A DNA stretch of 64,000 nucleotides from Chitinophaga sp. YR573 (lineage in GTDB: Bacteria > Bacteroidota > Bacteroidia > Chitinophagales > Chitinophagaceae): contig NZ_FOJF01000002.1 in assembly GCF_900110995.1 (NCBI RefSeq), positions 434,001-498,000 of the forward strand, read 5' to 3'. Made by a program: the position numbers and the translations under genes. Positions 32,025 through 40,404 of this stretch are shown here, one piece after another (positions within the stretch are counted from its first letter, which is position 1; each line of letters starts with the position of its first letter). Below the pieces are notes generated by a model that was not told the origin of the DNA, did no database searches, and was given only the letters and a program-made list of their open reading frames with translations.

Positions 32025-34703
32025 TTACATCTTTACAAACTTAATCGTTGCAACTTTTGCATTTGTTCCCCTCAATACCACAACATATACACCATTCTCC
32101 AGGTTGCTTACAGGTATGCTCATGCTTGTCTGGTTTTTAATTTGTGTAGTGGTATATATTAGTTTCCCACCCACACTGCGTATTTCTAATGATGCCCATC
32201 CATCAGTTGGTTTCAGCGGGGCTAAAGCAAGCACACTACTCACCGGATTTGGGTATAAACGAATCCCATATTTAGCAGCCGGTTCAGGGTCTACAGCTGT
32301 TACCAACTGCACCGTGAAAGTAAGTGGGGTACTGAATACAGTAGCACTGCTAAGGCATCCTGCATTACTTGTGAGCCTGCAAAGGACCTTATCTCCAGTA
32401 TATGCCGGTAAGTAAGATAACGTCGCTGTTGTTGCATTGGAGATGTTCGTCCAGGTATGTGTGCTGGTGCTGTCCATCCATTGATAAAGCGGAGAAGTAC
32501 CTTCATGTGTAACAGTGGCAGTCAGTTGCGTCGCTGTTGACATGGGAAGGTCTATCGGGCCTTTTATCACGATCGTTGGCGTAACGATACTATCTACATA
32601 TACTGTGATGATATTACTTGTTACGGTTTGTGTAATACAGGTGTTCGAGCTTGTCAGTCGTACCTGTACAGTGGAACGGTCTGTTAATATACCTGAGAAG
32701 GTGCTGCTGTTTGTACCTGCAGCTACGCCATCCACCAGCCATTGATACACGAGTGAATTTCCTGCATTTTCTACATTCGCTGTAAAGACAAAAGAATTAC
32801 CGTAACAGCCTGTAGAATCTGTGGTACTGATAGATACAGCAGGAGTAGTATTTACTATTAATGTTACAAAGAATACCTGGCTGGTATCGGTACCTGTTTT
32901 ACAACGGTATAACGATGAAGCCTGTATATTTGTTAATGAAAGTGTATGCGTTGTTTGTCCGGATATATTGGTATATCCGCTACCGGTATACTGCTGCCAT
33001 TGATAACTGGTACCTGTAAGGGTAGAACTAAGGGTGAGATTACTGCCTGCACATACCTCTGTAGTATCTATGGTAACGGGGTTTATAATATTGATATCAA
33101 CCAGACTAAGAGAAGTAAATGTACTGCCTGTACCGGGTCTCATATAAATATCCAGAGAATCCAATCCCGTGATGCTATCGTATACAATAGCCCTGTTATA
33201 ATCAGGTGTATCAGCAGAGGAATACCTTGTCTCCATTGTTTTGGCGCTGATCCATGCCTGGCTGCCCAGGCGTGTTTCCATGATCCTTGGTGTGGTGGTA
33301 TTATCTACGCGGGCACCCCATAATTTGAAACTGTATGTTTTTTTAGCTGTTAATCCGGTGATACGTAATATCACTCCATTAGGATTGATAGAGTTATACA
33401 GGAACATATTATCAGATAATGCAGTAGCCGGGTAATCATTTGATGCTACAGTAAAACCGTTGTAATTGATACCCCTGGTAGTAGCTGTTGAATTGTAAGT
33501 CCCGTCCGGCTGGCCTACGATTTTCATAGACACAGTGGTAGCGCTGTTATTCGTTGTTACAAGTTTAGAGATACCCGCGCCATCTCTGAAACCTGAAGAA
33601 CCGCCACTGCCAAACCAGTTATTCCAGTAGTCGCCATAAGCATCGGGAGAAACCGTAGCCTGACCAGCAGGTGTGCCATTTGGCAGTACGGTATTCATAC
33701 CATCACCACCGAGGTCTACGAGGATGCGATTAGGGCTGCTGATATTAACAGGAGTGGTATTGGAAGCCGTAGCAGGTAAAACAACGGTATTGGAATAAGC
33801 GGAATACGTTGTATTGGTATAAAGTGCTTTTACTCGGAAGTATTGCAGACCAGTACCGGTATAAGTCTTTTTTACAAGGGTAGGGTCGGAGATCACATCC
33901 AATTGTGTCCAGGTACTGCTATCAGCAGATGTTTCCACTACATAACCGGCTACGCCCTGTATGGCCGTGAAATAAGATTGCCAGCGGGCAAAGAGGCTGT
34001 CGGCAATCTGTTGGTTACCTGTTGTATTCAGGTGCACGCCATCTCCTGCCCCGTAGCCAGCTTTTATCTGGGCAGCGGTGGAAGCGGATGAATCAACGGT
34101 ATTACTAAAACCTTCTACATATCGTTTGGGCCATATTACGCGGATACTGTCTGCAAGTGTTTTCAGCTGTTGTTGCTGTACATCGGTAAAAGTATTCCGT
34201 GGCTGGGTAGTTTCCCAGAAAATGGGGATGCCCCTGTTGAGGGCCATAGTATCCAGTTTCCTGAAATTAGCCAGGATTTGATTAATAGTAAGTCCGTTGG
34301 CGATATCGTTGGTAGGAAGGGAGATAAAGATGAAATCCGGATTGCTATTGAGAGCGCTGTCTATGTTTGTACCCACATTACCACCTTCAGCCGTGGGCAT
34401 AAGGTTAGTACTGGAATAACCAGCTACTGCGAGGTTAATCCAGACAGGACTTGTTGTATTGTTGTTTAACCAGATAGAGATCTTGTCTCCTAATCTATCC
34501 GGGTATGAGAGTAAATAACCTGCCAGGGTAGAAGAACCTAGTCCAACCACACGTGGGCCTGTACTTAATGTTTTGTCATTAGTCGCCCAGCGTAAAGTGT
34601 AAGTGTTATCCCCGTTGTTATATACTCCCGCGTTTAGAACTGTTTGTGAAAAAACAGGTAAATAAGCCAGCCAAAAAACCAGCACACATATATACTTTTG
34701 CAT
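32025..34703 (-). CDS. Secreted SGNH/GDSL hydrolase with Ig-like domains and T9SS sorting domain
   Basis: 892 residues from ATG 34703 (signal peptide MQKYICVLVFWLAYLPVFSQ). The SGNH blocks are VVGLGSSTLAGY (Ser 57 or 58), NLAVAGYSS, LPTNDIANG (131-136) and GDGVHLNTTGNQQ (Asp221/His224). A fibronectin-like module, a malectin-like central domain (~310-540: ILVDLGGDGMNT, then SLVDINIIN) and two Ig-like modules follow (SYQWQQYTGS; VYQWLVDGVAAG). The tail YPNPVSSVLALAPLKP ... GVYVVVLRGTNAKVATIKFVKM is a type A T9SS signal. Likely deacetylates polysaccharides outside the cell; the exact substrate is unknown. Confidence 0.88.
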   Translation of the reverse strand: MQKYICVLVFWLAYLPVFSQTVLNAGVYNNGDNTYTLRWATNDKTLSTGPRVVGLGSSTLAGYLLSYPDRLGDKISIWLNNNTTSPVWINLAVAGYSSTNLMPTAEGGNVGTNIDSALNSNPDFIFISLPTNDIANGLTINQILANFRKLDTMALNRGIPIFWETTQPRNTFTDVQQQQLKTLADSIRVIWPKRYVEGFSNTVDSSASTAAQIKAGYGAGDGVHLNTTGNQQIADSLFARWQSYFTAIQGVAGYVVETSADSSTWTQLDVISDPTLVKKTYTGTGLQYFRVKALYTNTTYSAYSNTVVLPATASNTTPVNISSPNRILVDLGGDGMNTVLPNGTPAGQATVSPDAYGDYWNNWFGSGGSSGFRDGAGISKLVTTNNSATTVSMKIVGQPDGTYNSTATTRGINYNGFTVASNDYPATALSDNMFLYNSINPNGVILRITGLTAKKTYSFKLWGARVDNTTTPRIMETRLGSQAWISAKTMETRYSSADTPDYNRAIVYDSITGLDSLDIYMRPGTGSTFTSLSLVDINIINPVTIDTTEVCAGSNLTLSSTLTGTSYQWQQYTGSGYTNISGQTTHTLSLTNIQASSLYRCKTGTDTSQVFFVTLIVNTTPAVSISTTDSTGCYGNSFVFTANVENAGNSLVYQWLVDGVAAGTNSSTFSGILTDRSTVQVRLTSSNTCITQTVTSNIITVYVDSIVTPTIVIKGPIDLPMSTATQLTATVTHEGTSPLYQWMDSTSTHTWTNISNATTATLSYLPAYTGDKVLCRLTSNAGCLSSATVFSTPLTFTVQLVTAVDPEPAAKYGIRLYPNPVSSVLALAPLKPTDGWASLEIRSVGGKLIYTTTQIKNQTSMSIPVSNLENGVYVVVLRGTNAKVATIKFVKM

Positions 34704-34885
34704 AGGGATTAATACATTGTTCACATGACATGGACCTTAAAAAATACCGCATAATAGGTCCCGCGGGGACGAAGTTAGGGCATCTATAATAAAATTATAA
34801 ATGATAAAAGTGTGAGTTATTTGTTAATTTTTACATGTGATGAATAAATATTAACCGGTCTGGCGGTATCCAGATACACATAATT

Positions 34886-35071
34886 ATGACTATTTCAGGA
34901 AGTGAAACAACAGGACTCGATATCCGTCAGGAAATTGCAGGAAGGGCAATGGAAGCGATTATTTCCGGTGCATATGCCAATAACACGATTGTAACCCCCA
35001 GAGAGGCGGCAAAGCTGGCTTTTGACTTCGCAGAGGCATTTATAGCTGAGAATAACAAGCGTCAGGTATAA
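34886..35071 (+). CDS. Small hypothetical protein (61 aa)
   Basis: 61 residues, acidic and helical (GLDIRQEIAGRAMEAIISGA, then PREAAKLAFDFAEAFIAENN), no signal peptide, Cys or membrane segment. I do not recognise a family. A strong terminator 12 bases after the stop and a normal distance from the divergent SGNH gene support a real monocistronic gene. A small cytoplasmic regulator or adaptor is possible but not shown. Confidence 0.6.
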   Translation: MTISGSETTGLDIRQEIAGRAMEAIISGAYANNTIVTPREAAKLAFDFAEAFIAENNKRQV

Positions 35072-35082
35072 CTGACTGCTAT

Positions 35083-35128
35083 AAGACCGGGGATATTATA
35101 ACACATTTGGTGTATCTCCGGTCTTATT
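35083..35128 (+). terminator. Terminator of the 61-aa gene
   Basis: AAGACCGGGGATA / TATCTCCGGTCTT, 13 pairs with one mismatch, loop of about 17 bases, followed by ATT. Confidence 0.65.
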
Positions 35129-35209
35129 CAAAATAATTAATAACCGTTCATCAATAATCCCAAAACAATCGATTCATTGGTTTATTTTAGGGTACATATC
35201 AATATTACC

Positions 35210-37018
35210 ATGAGATATTCAACCATACTTTTGTTACTGTTATTCCCGGGAATGCTGATGGCCCAGTCAGTGAAATTAATTACCAATCATGTGGGATATG
35301 AGTACAGTAAATCCAAACGTGCTATTCTGATGGCTGAGTCCAAACTGGCTGTGGATAATTTCGAGCTGGTAGATGCCGCGACGGGTAATAAAGTGTATAC
35401 CGGCAAAGTGGTGTATAGTGGTCCGGTGAATAAATGGAAACACTGGCTTTTCTGGACAATAGATTTCAGCGGATATAAAACATTTGGTAACTATTATCTG
35501 AGGGTAACGGCAGCGGGTAAACCGGTTGTTTCTTATCCTTTTATGATTAATAAAAATGTGCTTGAGCAGGCGACGGTCTCTGATGTGGTTTATTATTTCA
35601 AAGGACAAAGAAGTTCCGGGTTGCTGGATGCAGCAGATCATCACCTGTTATTATCGGGTAAAACTACGGATACTATAGATGCACATGGTGGGTGGTATGA
35701 TGCTACCGGTGATTATGGTAAACATCTTTCTCATCTTTCTTTCTCTACTTATTTCAATCCTCAGCAGATATCGTTAACTGTATTTAGTTTACTGGAGACG
35801 TATGCGTTGTTGCAGAAAAAGCCTGGAACTGATTACCGGCAGTATCTGAGAAGGATATTGGATGAAGCGATGTATGGGGCAGATTATCTGGTGAGGCTGA
35901 AGGCACCGGATGGGTCTTTTTATCGTTCTGTTTCAGCGCCTGGTCCTGGTAAGATGGCAAAGGACCGTGTGATCCGTGCAGAAGACAAGGGGTATAGGAT
36001 TAAGCAGTCGAAGGATCAGACGTATGGTGCGGTTGTTGAACAGAATGACTGGAGGAGTTATCAGTCGAGTTACCGTTCCGGTGCGGGATTGTCTATTGCT
36101 GCATTAGCTATTGCTTCTACGTATGATACTTCGGGAGAGTTTAGTAATGCGGATTATCTGAAAGCGGCGGAAGATGCTTTTGCTTTTTTAGAGAAGGAGA
36201 ATAGTTTGATGACGAATGATAAGAAGGAGAATATTGTAGATGATTATTGTGCGTTGAATGCTGCGACGGAATTGTACAGAGCTACTAAAAAAGATATTTA
36301 TTTGCAGGCAGCGAATAAAAGAGCGAATCAGTTGATGAATCGTTTACTTGCGAAAGGTTATTTCAGGGCGGATGATAAAGACAGACCTTTCTTCCATCCT
36401 TCAGATGCGGGGTTACCTGTTGTGAGCCTGTTGAATTTTTATAAGATAGCATCTGCGGATATGCAGTCTAAAGTGAAAGAGACGGTGCGTAAAAACATGT
36501 TGTACGAGTTATCTTTAACTGCTGAAGTGAATAATCCTTTTGGGTATAGCAGGCAGTATACAGAAGATACGGCTGGTGTTCGGAGAACGACTTTCTTTTT
36601 CCCTCATGGTAGTGAGGCATCTCCCTGGTGGCAGGGGGAAAATGCCAGGTTGGGTTCTGTGGCAGTAGCGGCGAGAATGTCTGCGCAATTATTCAAAGAA
36701 GATAAAGATCTGCATGATAAATTAGAGGATTTCGCGCTTAATCAGCTTAACTGGATATTAGGATTGAATCCTTATGATGCATGTATGTTACAGGGGACGG
36801 GGCATAATAATCCTGCTTATGGTTTCTTTGGAACGTTTGAGTATACCAATGCACCGGGTGGTATTGTAAACGGCATTACTTCCGGATTGGACAACGAAGA
36901 TGATATCGACTTTAACTTATCGTATGCCAGCACAGGGAAGGACTACGACTGGCGTTGGGCGGAACAGTGGTTACCGCATGCAGCGTGGTATTTGCTGGCG
37001 GTAGCAGTGGGGGAGTGA
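35210..37018 (+). CDS. Glycoside hydrolase family 9 (with N-terminal Ig-like CelD domain)
   Basis: 602 residues from ATG 35210 (signal peptide MRYSTILLLLLFPGMLMA-Q). Residues ~20-105 are the CelD-type Ig-like domain (KLITNHVGYEYSKSKRAIL). The (alpha/alpha)6 catalytic domain follows: GGWYDATGDYGKHLS (~160-174, with the paired Asp) and the general acid Glu in WAEQWLPHAAW (~584), replacing the usual NE motif. GHNNPAYGFFG is the conserved His segment. GH9 enzymes hydrolyse beta-1,4-glucans such as cellulose or xyloglucan; some are exo-glucosaminidases. Substrate unknown. The gene is monocistronic, with no T9SS tail, so it is probably periplasmic. Confidence 0.9.
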   Translation: MRYSTILLLLLFPGMLMAQSVKLITNHVGYEYSKSKRAILMAESKLAVDNFELVDAATGNKVYTGKVVYSGPVNKWKHWLFWTIDFSGYKTFGNYYLRVTAAGKPVVSYPFMINKNVLEQATVSDVVYYFKGQRSSGLLDAADHHLLLSGKTTDTIDAHGGWYDATGDYGKHLSHLSFSTYFNPQQISLTVFSLLETYALLQKKPGTDYRQYLRRILDEAMYGADYLVRLKAPDGSFYRSVSAPGPGKMAKDRVIRAEDKGYRIKQSKDQTYGAVVEQNDWRSYQSSYRSGAGLSIAALAIASTYDTSGEFSNADYLKAAEDAFAFLEKENSLMTNDKKENIVDDYCALNAATELYRATKKDIYLQAANKRANQLMNRLLAKGYFRADDKDRPFFHPSDAGLPVVSLLNFYKIASADMQSKVKETVRKNMLYELSLTAEVNNPFGYSRQYTEDTAGVRRTTFFFPHGSEASPWWQGENARLGSVAVAARMSAQLFKEDKDLHDKLEDFALNQLNWILGLNPYDACMLQGTGHNNPAYGFFGTFEYTNAPGGIVNGITSGLDNEDDIDFNLSYASTGKDYDWRWAEQWLPHAAWYLLAVAVGE

Positions 37019-37416
37019 GAATTCAGGGACACCCATTTTATGTTACTGTAGGTAGTGACTTAGTTTGAATGTTATGACAGCGTAGATTGCCAGGTGTAAT
37101 AGATCATAAATACACTGGATCTGACTGTTTAGTTCTCTGATTTAGCTTTGGAATATGGGTTCAGGATTTGTTTTTCAATTTAACTTCACCTAATATTCAC
37201 GTCAGATAAGGTGTATTTATGATCTATTACACCTGGCACGAAGATTATATAATCAAACTGAGGCACTACCTTACTGTAAACTTTTTTGTAACCTCATAAA
37301 AAAACTGTAAATTAGTAAACATCAGACGGACACAATAACCTCCAGCCCGGGAAAACCTCATATGCAACTTTAGCTTACTATAGCCAATTCTTAATATACC
37401 CCCAAGCCTCACAATT
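37019..37416. other. Intergenic region holding a fold-back element
   Basis: 398 bases without a gene. Most of it (37043-37278) is the family B repeat described separately. The remaining ~140 bases before the Calx-beta gene are A/T-rich and show no clear signal. Confidence 0.6.
37051..37270. repeat. Fold-back repeat, family B (MITE-like), copy 1
   Basis: Terminal inverted repeats GGTAGTGACTTAGTTTGA (37051-37068) and its near-complement at 37253-37270 (16 of 18). Inside, perfect 27-bp arms 37089-37115 / 37211-37237 and a second 7-bp pair ATCTGAC / GTCAGAT (37119-37125 / 37201-37207) surround a 75-base loop. The flanking TTACTGTA (37043-37050) is also nearly inverted at 37271-37278. No ORF. A second copy is at 63282-63479. 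Confidence 0.93.
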
Positions 37417-39219
37417 ATGAAACTAACACTACTAATGTTATTGCTATGCAGTGCTATATCTGTATCTGCTGCTGATTATCATGTTGAAATCACGAATCAT
37501 GCAAATACCAACGAAAGTCTTGCAGGTGGCAGTTATACAATTACTGTAACCGGTACCGGCACTGGCACAGATACTATAACAGTAAACTTAGCCACCAGCG
37601 GAACCGCTGTGGTAGGTGCACACTATCAGGCATTTCCGCTAACAATAAAAATCCCTGTCACAGCAGGCAGTGGAAGTATCACATTCCCGGTCGTTCCCAT
37701 AAACAACAGAATAGTAGAACCCTATGCAGATGTTGTCCTCGCTATACAAAGCGCAACAGCTAAATCCTCAGCTACAGTCGATTTTGAGCCCGCACCAACT
37801 ACGCTCAGGATCTACGATGATGATAGTTTGGATGCGAGGGTTAGTTTCACGGGAAGTACAAATGGAACGGAAGGCGGTCCGAATGCTACAGTTACAGCAA
37901 GTCTATCCAGCGATTATATCGCCGGACACACCATCGAGATCGTTGCTATCGCTAAGCTCAATTCAACAGCAAATTATGGCGATTATGACGGGCCTAGTTT
38001 TAGACTTGATTCGGGACAACATAGTGTAGTTGCGGAAATCGGTATCCTGGATGACAAGATTAAGGAAGACTCTGAGTTTCTATACTTCGAAATAGTCCGG
38101 GCTATCGGCGGTGATGTTGAATACAACTACGAAGTCTATCCTTACGGTTACGGCCCTATTTACATTTATGATAATAATGATACTATTGCTCCCGTCAGAG
38201 GTGCCGAAATCTCCATTTATTATGTTGGAAGTCCCAGAGAGCGTAATCCCACTGTGGATGGTGCCATTTACCTGCAAACAAATCGCGTCGGCGAGGCGGC
38301 TGTCAATGAACCAATTACTGTCAAAATCAGGATGGACGGAAATGCTACGGAGGGAGTAGACTATCTGCCATTGGATAGTGTGGTGATTCCACCAACAGAG
38401 TTAGGTTCCAGCTCTATAATAGTTCCTGTTCGTGTAATTGATGATAACATTATAGAAGGAGACGAATATATCCAACCCTATCTCGTAAGTGCAAGTACGC
38501 CATCTGGTGATTCCATAACTGTATCTAATTATTATGCCCCTACCAGGGTCCCTTTGTATGATGATGATATCGATAACAGGAATATCACCATCTCCGGCAA
38601 GACAAACGGAAAAGAAGGAGGGGCTCCTGCGGGTTTTACATTGTCCTATCCGGATAGCCTTGTATCGGCAGAAGATGTACACGTAAATTATCATGTCATT
38701 CCCGCCGGCACTACTGCGAGAAAAGGTGTTGATTACACAATCTCTCCTGTAGTGATTCCTGCTGGTCAGCACAGTGCAACAATACCCATCAACATCATCA
38801 ATGATAACCAGTTTGAATTCACAGAATTTTTAAGTCTGCAGATAGATGAAGGATTAGGAGATAGTCTGCATTATCCTGTTGGTCCGGATACTGCTATTAT
38901 TGTTTCAATTGAAGATAATGATCGCTTATTTACCCCATGTCCGCCAGATAGTAACAGGCTTGATATCCCTAATGTGTTCACCCCTAACGGTGATGGAAGG
39001 AATGATCTGTTTGTGATCCGCGGACTGGAAAATTATCCAAACTCAAAGCTCTCTGTATTCAACCTGCTCCGTGGCGGAGCACTGGTATACAGGTCTGAAA
39101 ATTATAGCAATAATTGGGATGGACGTGGCGCCAGTCCAGGATTATACAGTTATATCCTAGAAGTAAAAGAACAAGGCAGAACTAAAATCTATAAAGGTAA
39201 ACTCGTAATTATAAAATAG
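37417..39219 (+). CDS. Secreted Calx-beta-repeat protein with T9SS type B (CHU_C) C-terminus
   Basis: 600 residues. Signal peptide MKLTLLMLLLCSAISVSA-A. Four Calx-beta-like modules of ~110 residues recur, each with an acidic turn such as VIDDNIIEGDEY, LDDKIKEDSEF or INDNQFEFTEF and ending in a DDD/DND calcium-binding turn (RIYDDDSLD, PLYDDDIDN, SIEDNDRLF). The C-terminus (VFTPNGDGRNDLFVIRGLEN, then YPNSKLSVFNLL and GLYSYILEVKEQ) is the gliding-motility-associated CHU_C/T9SS type B domain. Likely a cell-surface or released adhesin; function not established. It is followed by a strong terminator. Confidence 0.9.
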   Translation: MKLTLLMLLLCSAISVSAADYHVEITNHANTNESLAGGSYTITVTGTGTGTDTITVNLATSGTAVVGAHYQAFPLTIKIPVTAGSGSITFPVVPINNRIVEPYADVVLAIQSATAKSSATVDFEPAPTTLRIYDDDSLDARVSFTGSTNGTEGGPNATVTASLSSDYIAGHTIEIVAIAKLNSTANYGDYDGPSFRLDSGQHSVVAEIGILDDKIKEDSEFLYFEIVRAIGGDVEYNYEVYPYGYGPIYIYDNNDTIAPVRGAEISIYYVGSPRERNPTVDGAIYLQTNRVGEAAVNEPITVKIRMDGNATEGVDYLPLDSVVIPPTELGSSSIIVPVRVIDDNIIEGDEYIQPYLVSASTPSGDSITVSNYYAPTRVPLYDDDIDNRNITISGKTNGKEGGAPAGFTLSYPDSLVSAEDVHVNYHVIPAGTTARKGVDYTISPVVIPAGQHSATIPINIINDNQFEFTEFLSLQIDEGLGDSLHYPVGPDTAIIVSIEDNDRLFTPCPPDSNRLDIPNVFTPNGDGRNDLFVIRGLENYPNSKLSVFNLLRGGALVYRSENYSNNWDGRGASPGLYSYILEVKEQGRTKIYKGKLVIIK

Positions 39220-39245
39220 GCTTCAAATATTCTTTCATTGATGGA

Positions 39246-39283
39246 AATGCCTTCAGATGCACTGATACTGAAGGCATTTTTCT
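39246..39283 (+). terminator. Terminator of the Calx-beta gene
   Basis: Perfect 11-bp stem AATGCCTTCAG / CTGAAGGCATT (39246-39256, 39268-39278), followed by a T-run. Confidence 0.88.
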
Positions 39284-39384
39284 ATTTGAAATTCTCATTC
39301 CTGAAAGGCCGGAAAGAAGGGGAGTTCTGAAATAGTCTTTTATCATGGTGAAGCAATGAGGTATGCAGGTAATTTGGCAGGTAG

Positions 39385-39788
39385 CTACTGAAGCCCTATT
39401 GTGCCCCCTGTTACTCCAAATTGATTTTCACTTATTATGAGCACCGGCGGCGGTTGATACAGAGAGCTAAGACGCTCTTCTGATTTTAGGGAAATAGTTT
39501 CCCGGCCGAAGGCGTGGTTATCTTCAGGTTGTTTGGTGTAGATGGCTCCTGCTGCCAGGTGGGCTTTTATTTGTTTATTGAGTTCAATTGGGCTTTTGTA
39601 AATGCATCTACGACCGCTTCTATGATAGTTACATCTGATTTGGGTAACTTCTCTATTTTGGTTAACAGCAGAACCAATTCTCTGGAGATAGAATCTTTAT
39701 CATGGGAAGGATTTTTTTTCTATGATACCTGCCAGATAAATTTAGAGACACAGGGATTTTCCGGGTGTTCATAAAGCATGTCTGTCAT
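39385..39788 (-). pseudogene. Decayed small gene (in-frame stop and frameshift), unrecognised family
   Basis: On the minus strand an ATG (39788) directly after a stop codon begins MTDMLYEHPENPC and hits TAG at 39722-39720. The same frame continues coding-like (HDKDSISRELVLLLTKIEKL, then SDVTIIEAVVDAFTKAQ) to a stop at 39567. A +/-1 shift then continues smoothly as QIKAHLAAGAIYTKQPEDN, HAFGRETISLKSEERLSS and LYQPPPVLIISENQFG to a stop at 39385. The two parts read naturally as one protein of ~130 residues once the lesions are removed. No known family is recognised. An overlapping plus-strand ORF (39514-39774) is a weaker alternative. Confidence 0.45.
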
Positions 39789-39837
39789 TTAATGTGAAGG
39801 ATTGGCTGAAGGAATTTATACCGTAATTATAAAATGC

Positions 39838-39873
39838 AAAAGAGATTGTATCGTCAATGATACAATCTCTTTT
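39838..39873. terminator. Perfect 15-bp hairpin, bidirectional terminator
   Basis: AAAAGAGATTGTATC / GATACAATCTCTTTT with loop GTCAAT. It lies between the RHS/immunity operon (minus) and the decayed gene, and fits termination on either strand. Confidence 0.85.
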
Positions 39874-39986
39874 ATATTTTAATGAGTACTATGAACTGAT
39901 CTAATGCAACAATACATGGAACATTTGGAAGAAAAATATTTATTGTTTTATCAATGATTTTTTGGAGTACTTTTTGAGACAATTGC

Positions 39987-40400
39987 TTAAGAAGTTGACC
40001 CCGAAACAAACACTGTTACAATTTTATCATATTTATCTACCCATAATTGTAGGCCCAAATCATCTATGTCATAAACTTCTTGTTCCGTGTCATCGTGAAA
40101 AAAAACCGTTTCATGTTTAATGTTTATTTTGTTCATATTAAATTTCTCCCAAAAGACATTAATATCCATTTCAATTAGCATTATTGCATATAAGTAAATA
40201 TCACCTCGACAAGCTATCGATGTTATCAACAAATCCTCCCCTGTATAAATTTCGAGCATGCCATCCTTCAAAATATAAGTGTTCCAATCATCATCTGTTT
40301 CTTTAGGGATGAATTCAAACTCGAATGCACTCAAATATTCATCTATACTTTTCTTAAATTCAAAAGGACCTACACTTTTGAAAGGAATTATTTCATACAT
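39987..40400 (-). CDS. Probable immunity protein for the RHS toxin
   Basis: 137 acidic residues with no signal peptide (MYEIIPFKSVGPFEFKKSID ... GLQLWVDKYDKIVTVFVSGS), a typical size and charge for cytoplasmic immunity proteins of polymorphic toxins. It starts 4 bases after the stop of the RHS gene, whose C-terminus is a small charged domain. I do not recognise a named Imm family. ATG 40400 is favoured; an in-frame start at 40421 would overlap the RHS gene. The role rests on position, size and charge, not on homology. Confidence 0.65.
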   Translation of the reverse strand: MYEIIPFKSVGPFEFKKSIDEYLSAFEFEFIPKETDDDWNTYILKDGMLEIYTGEDLLITSIACRGDIYLYAIMLIEMDINVFWEKFNMNKINIKHETVFFHDDTEQEVYDIDDLGLQLWVDKYDKIVTVFVSGSTS

Positions 40401-40404
40401 ATGA

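Noticed and set aside
34757..34775. GTCCC-GCG-GGGAC hairpin upstream of the SGNH gene
   Set aside because: Five-bp stem only, no T-tract, no second copy; not reported as a feature.
39514..39774. Plus-strand ORF of 86 aa
   Set aside because: The minus strand of the same region reads more like protein (two consecutive frames with normal composition), so this is probably a shadow of the decayed gene.
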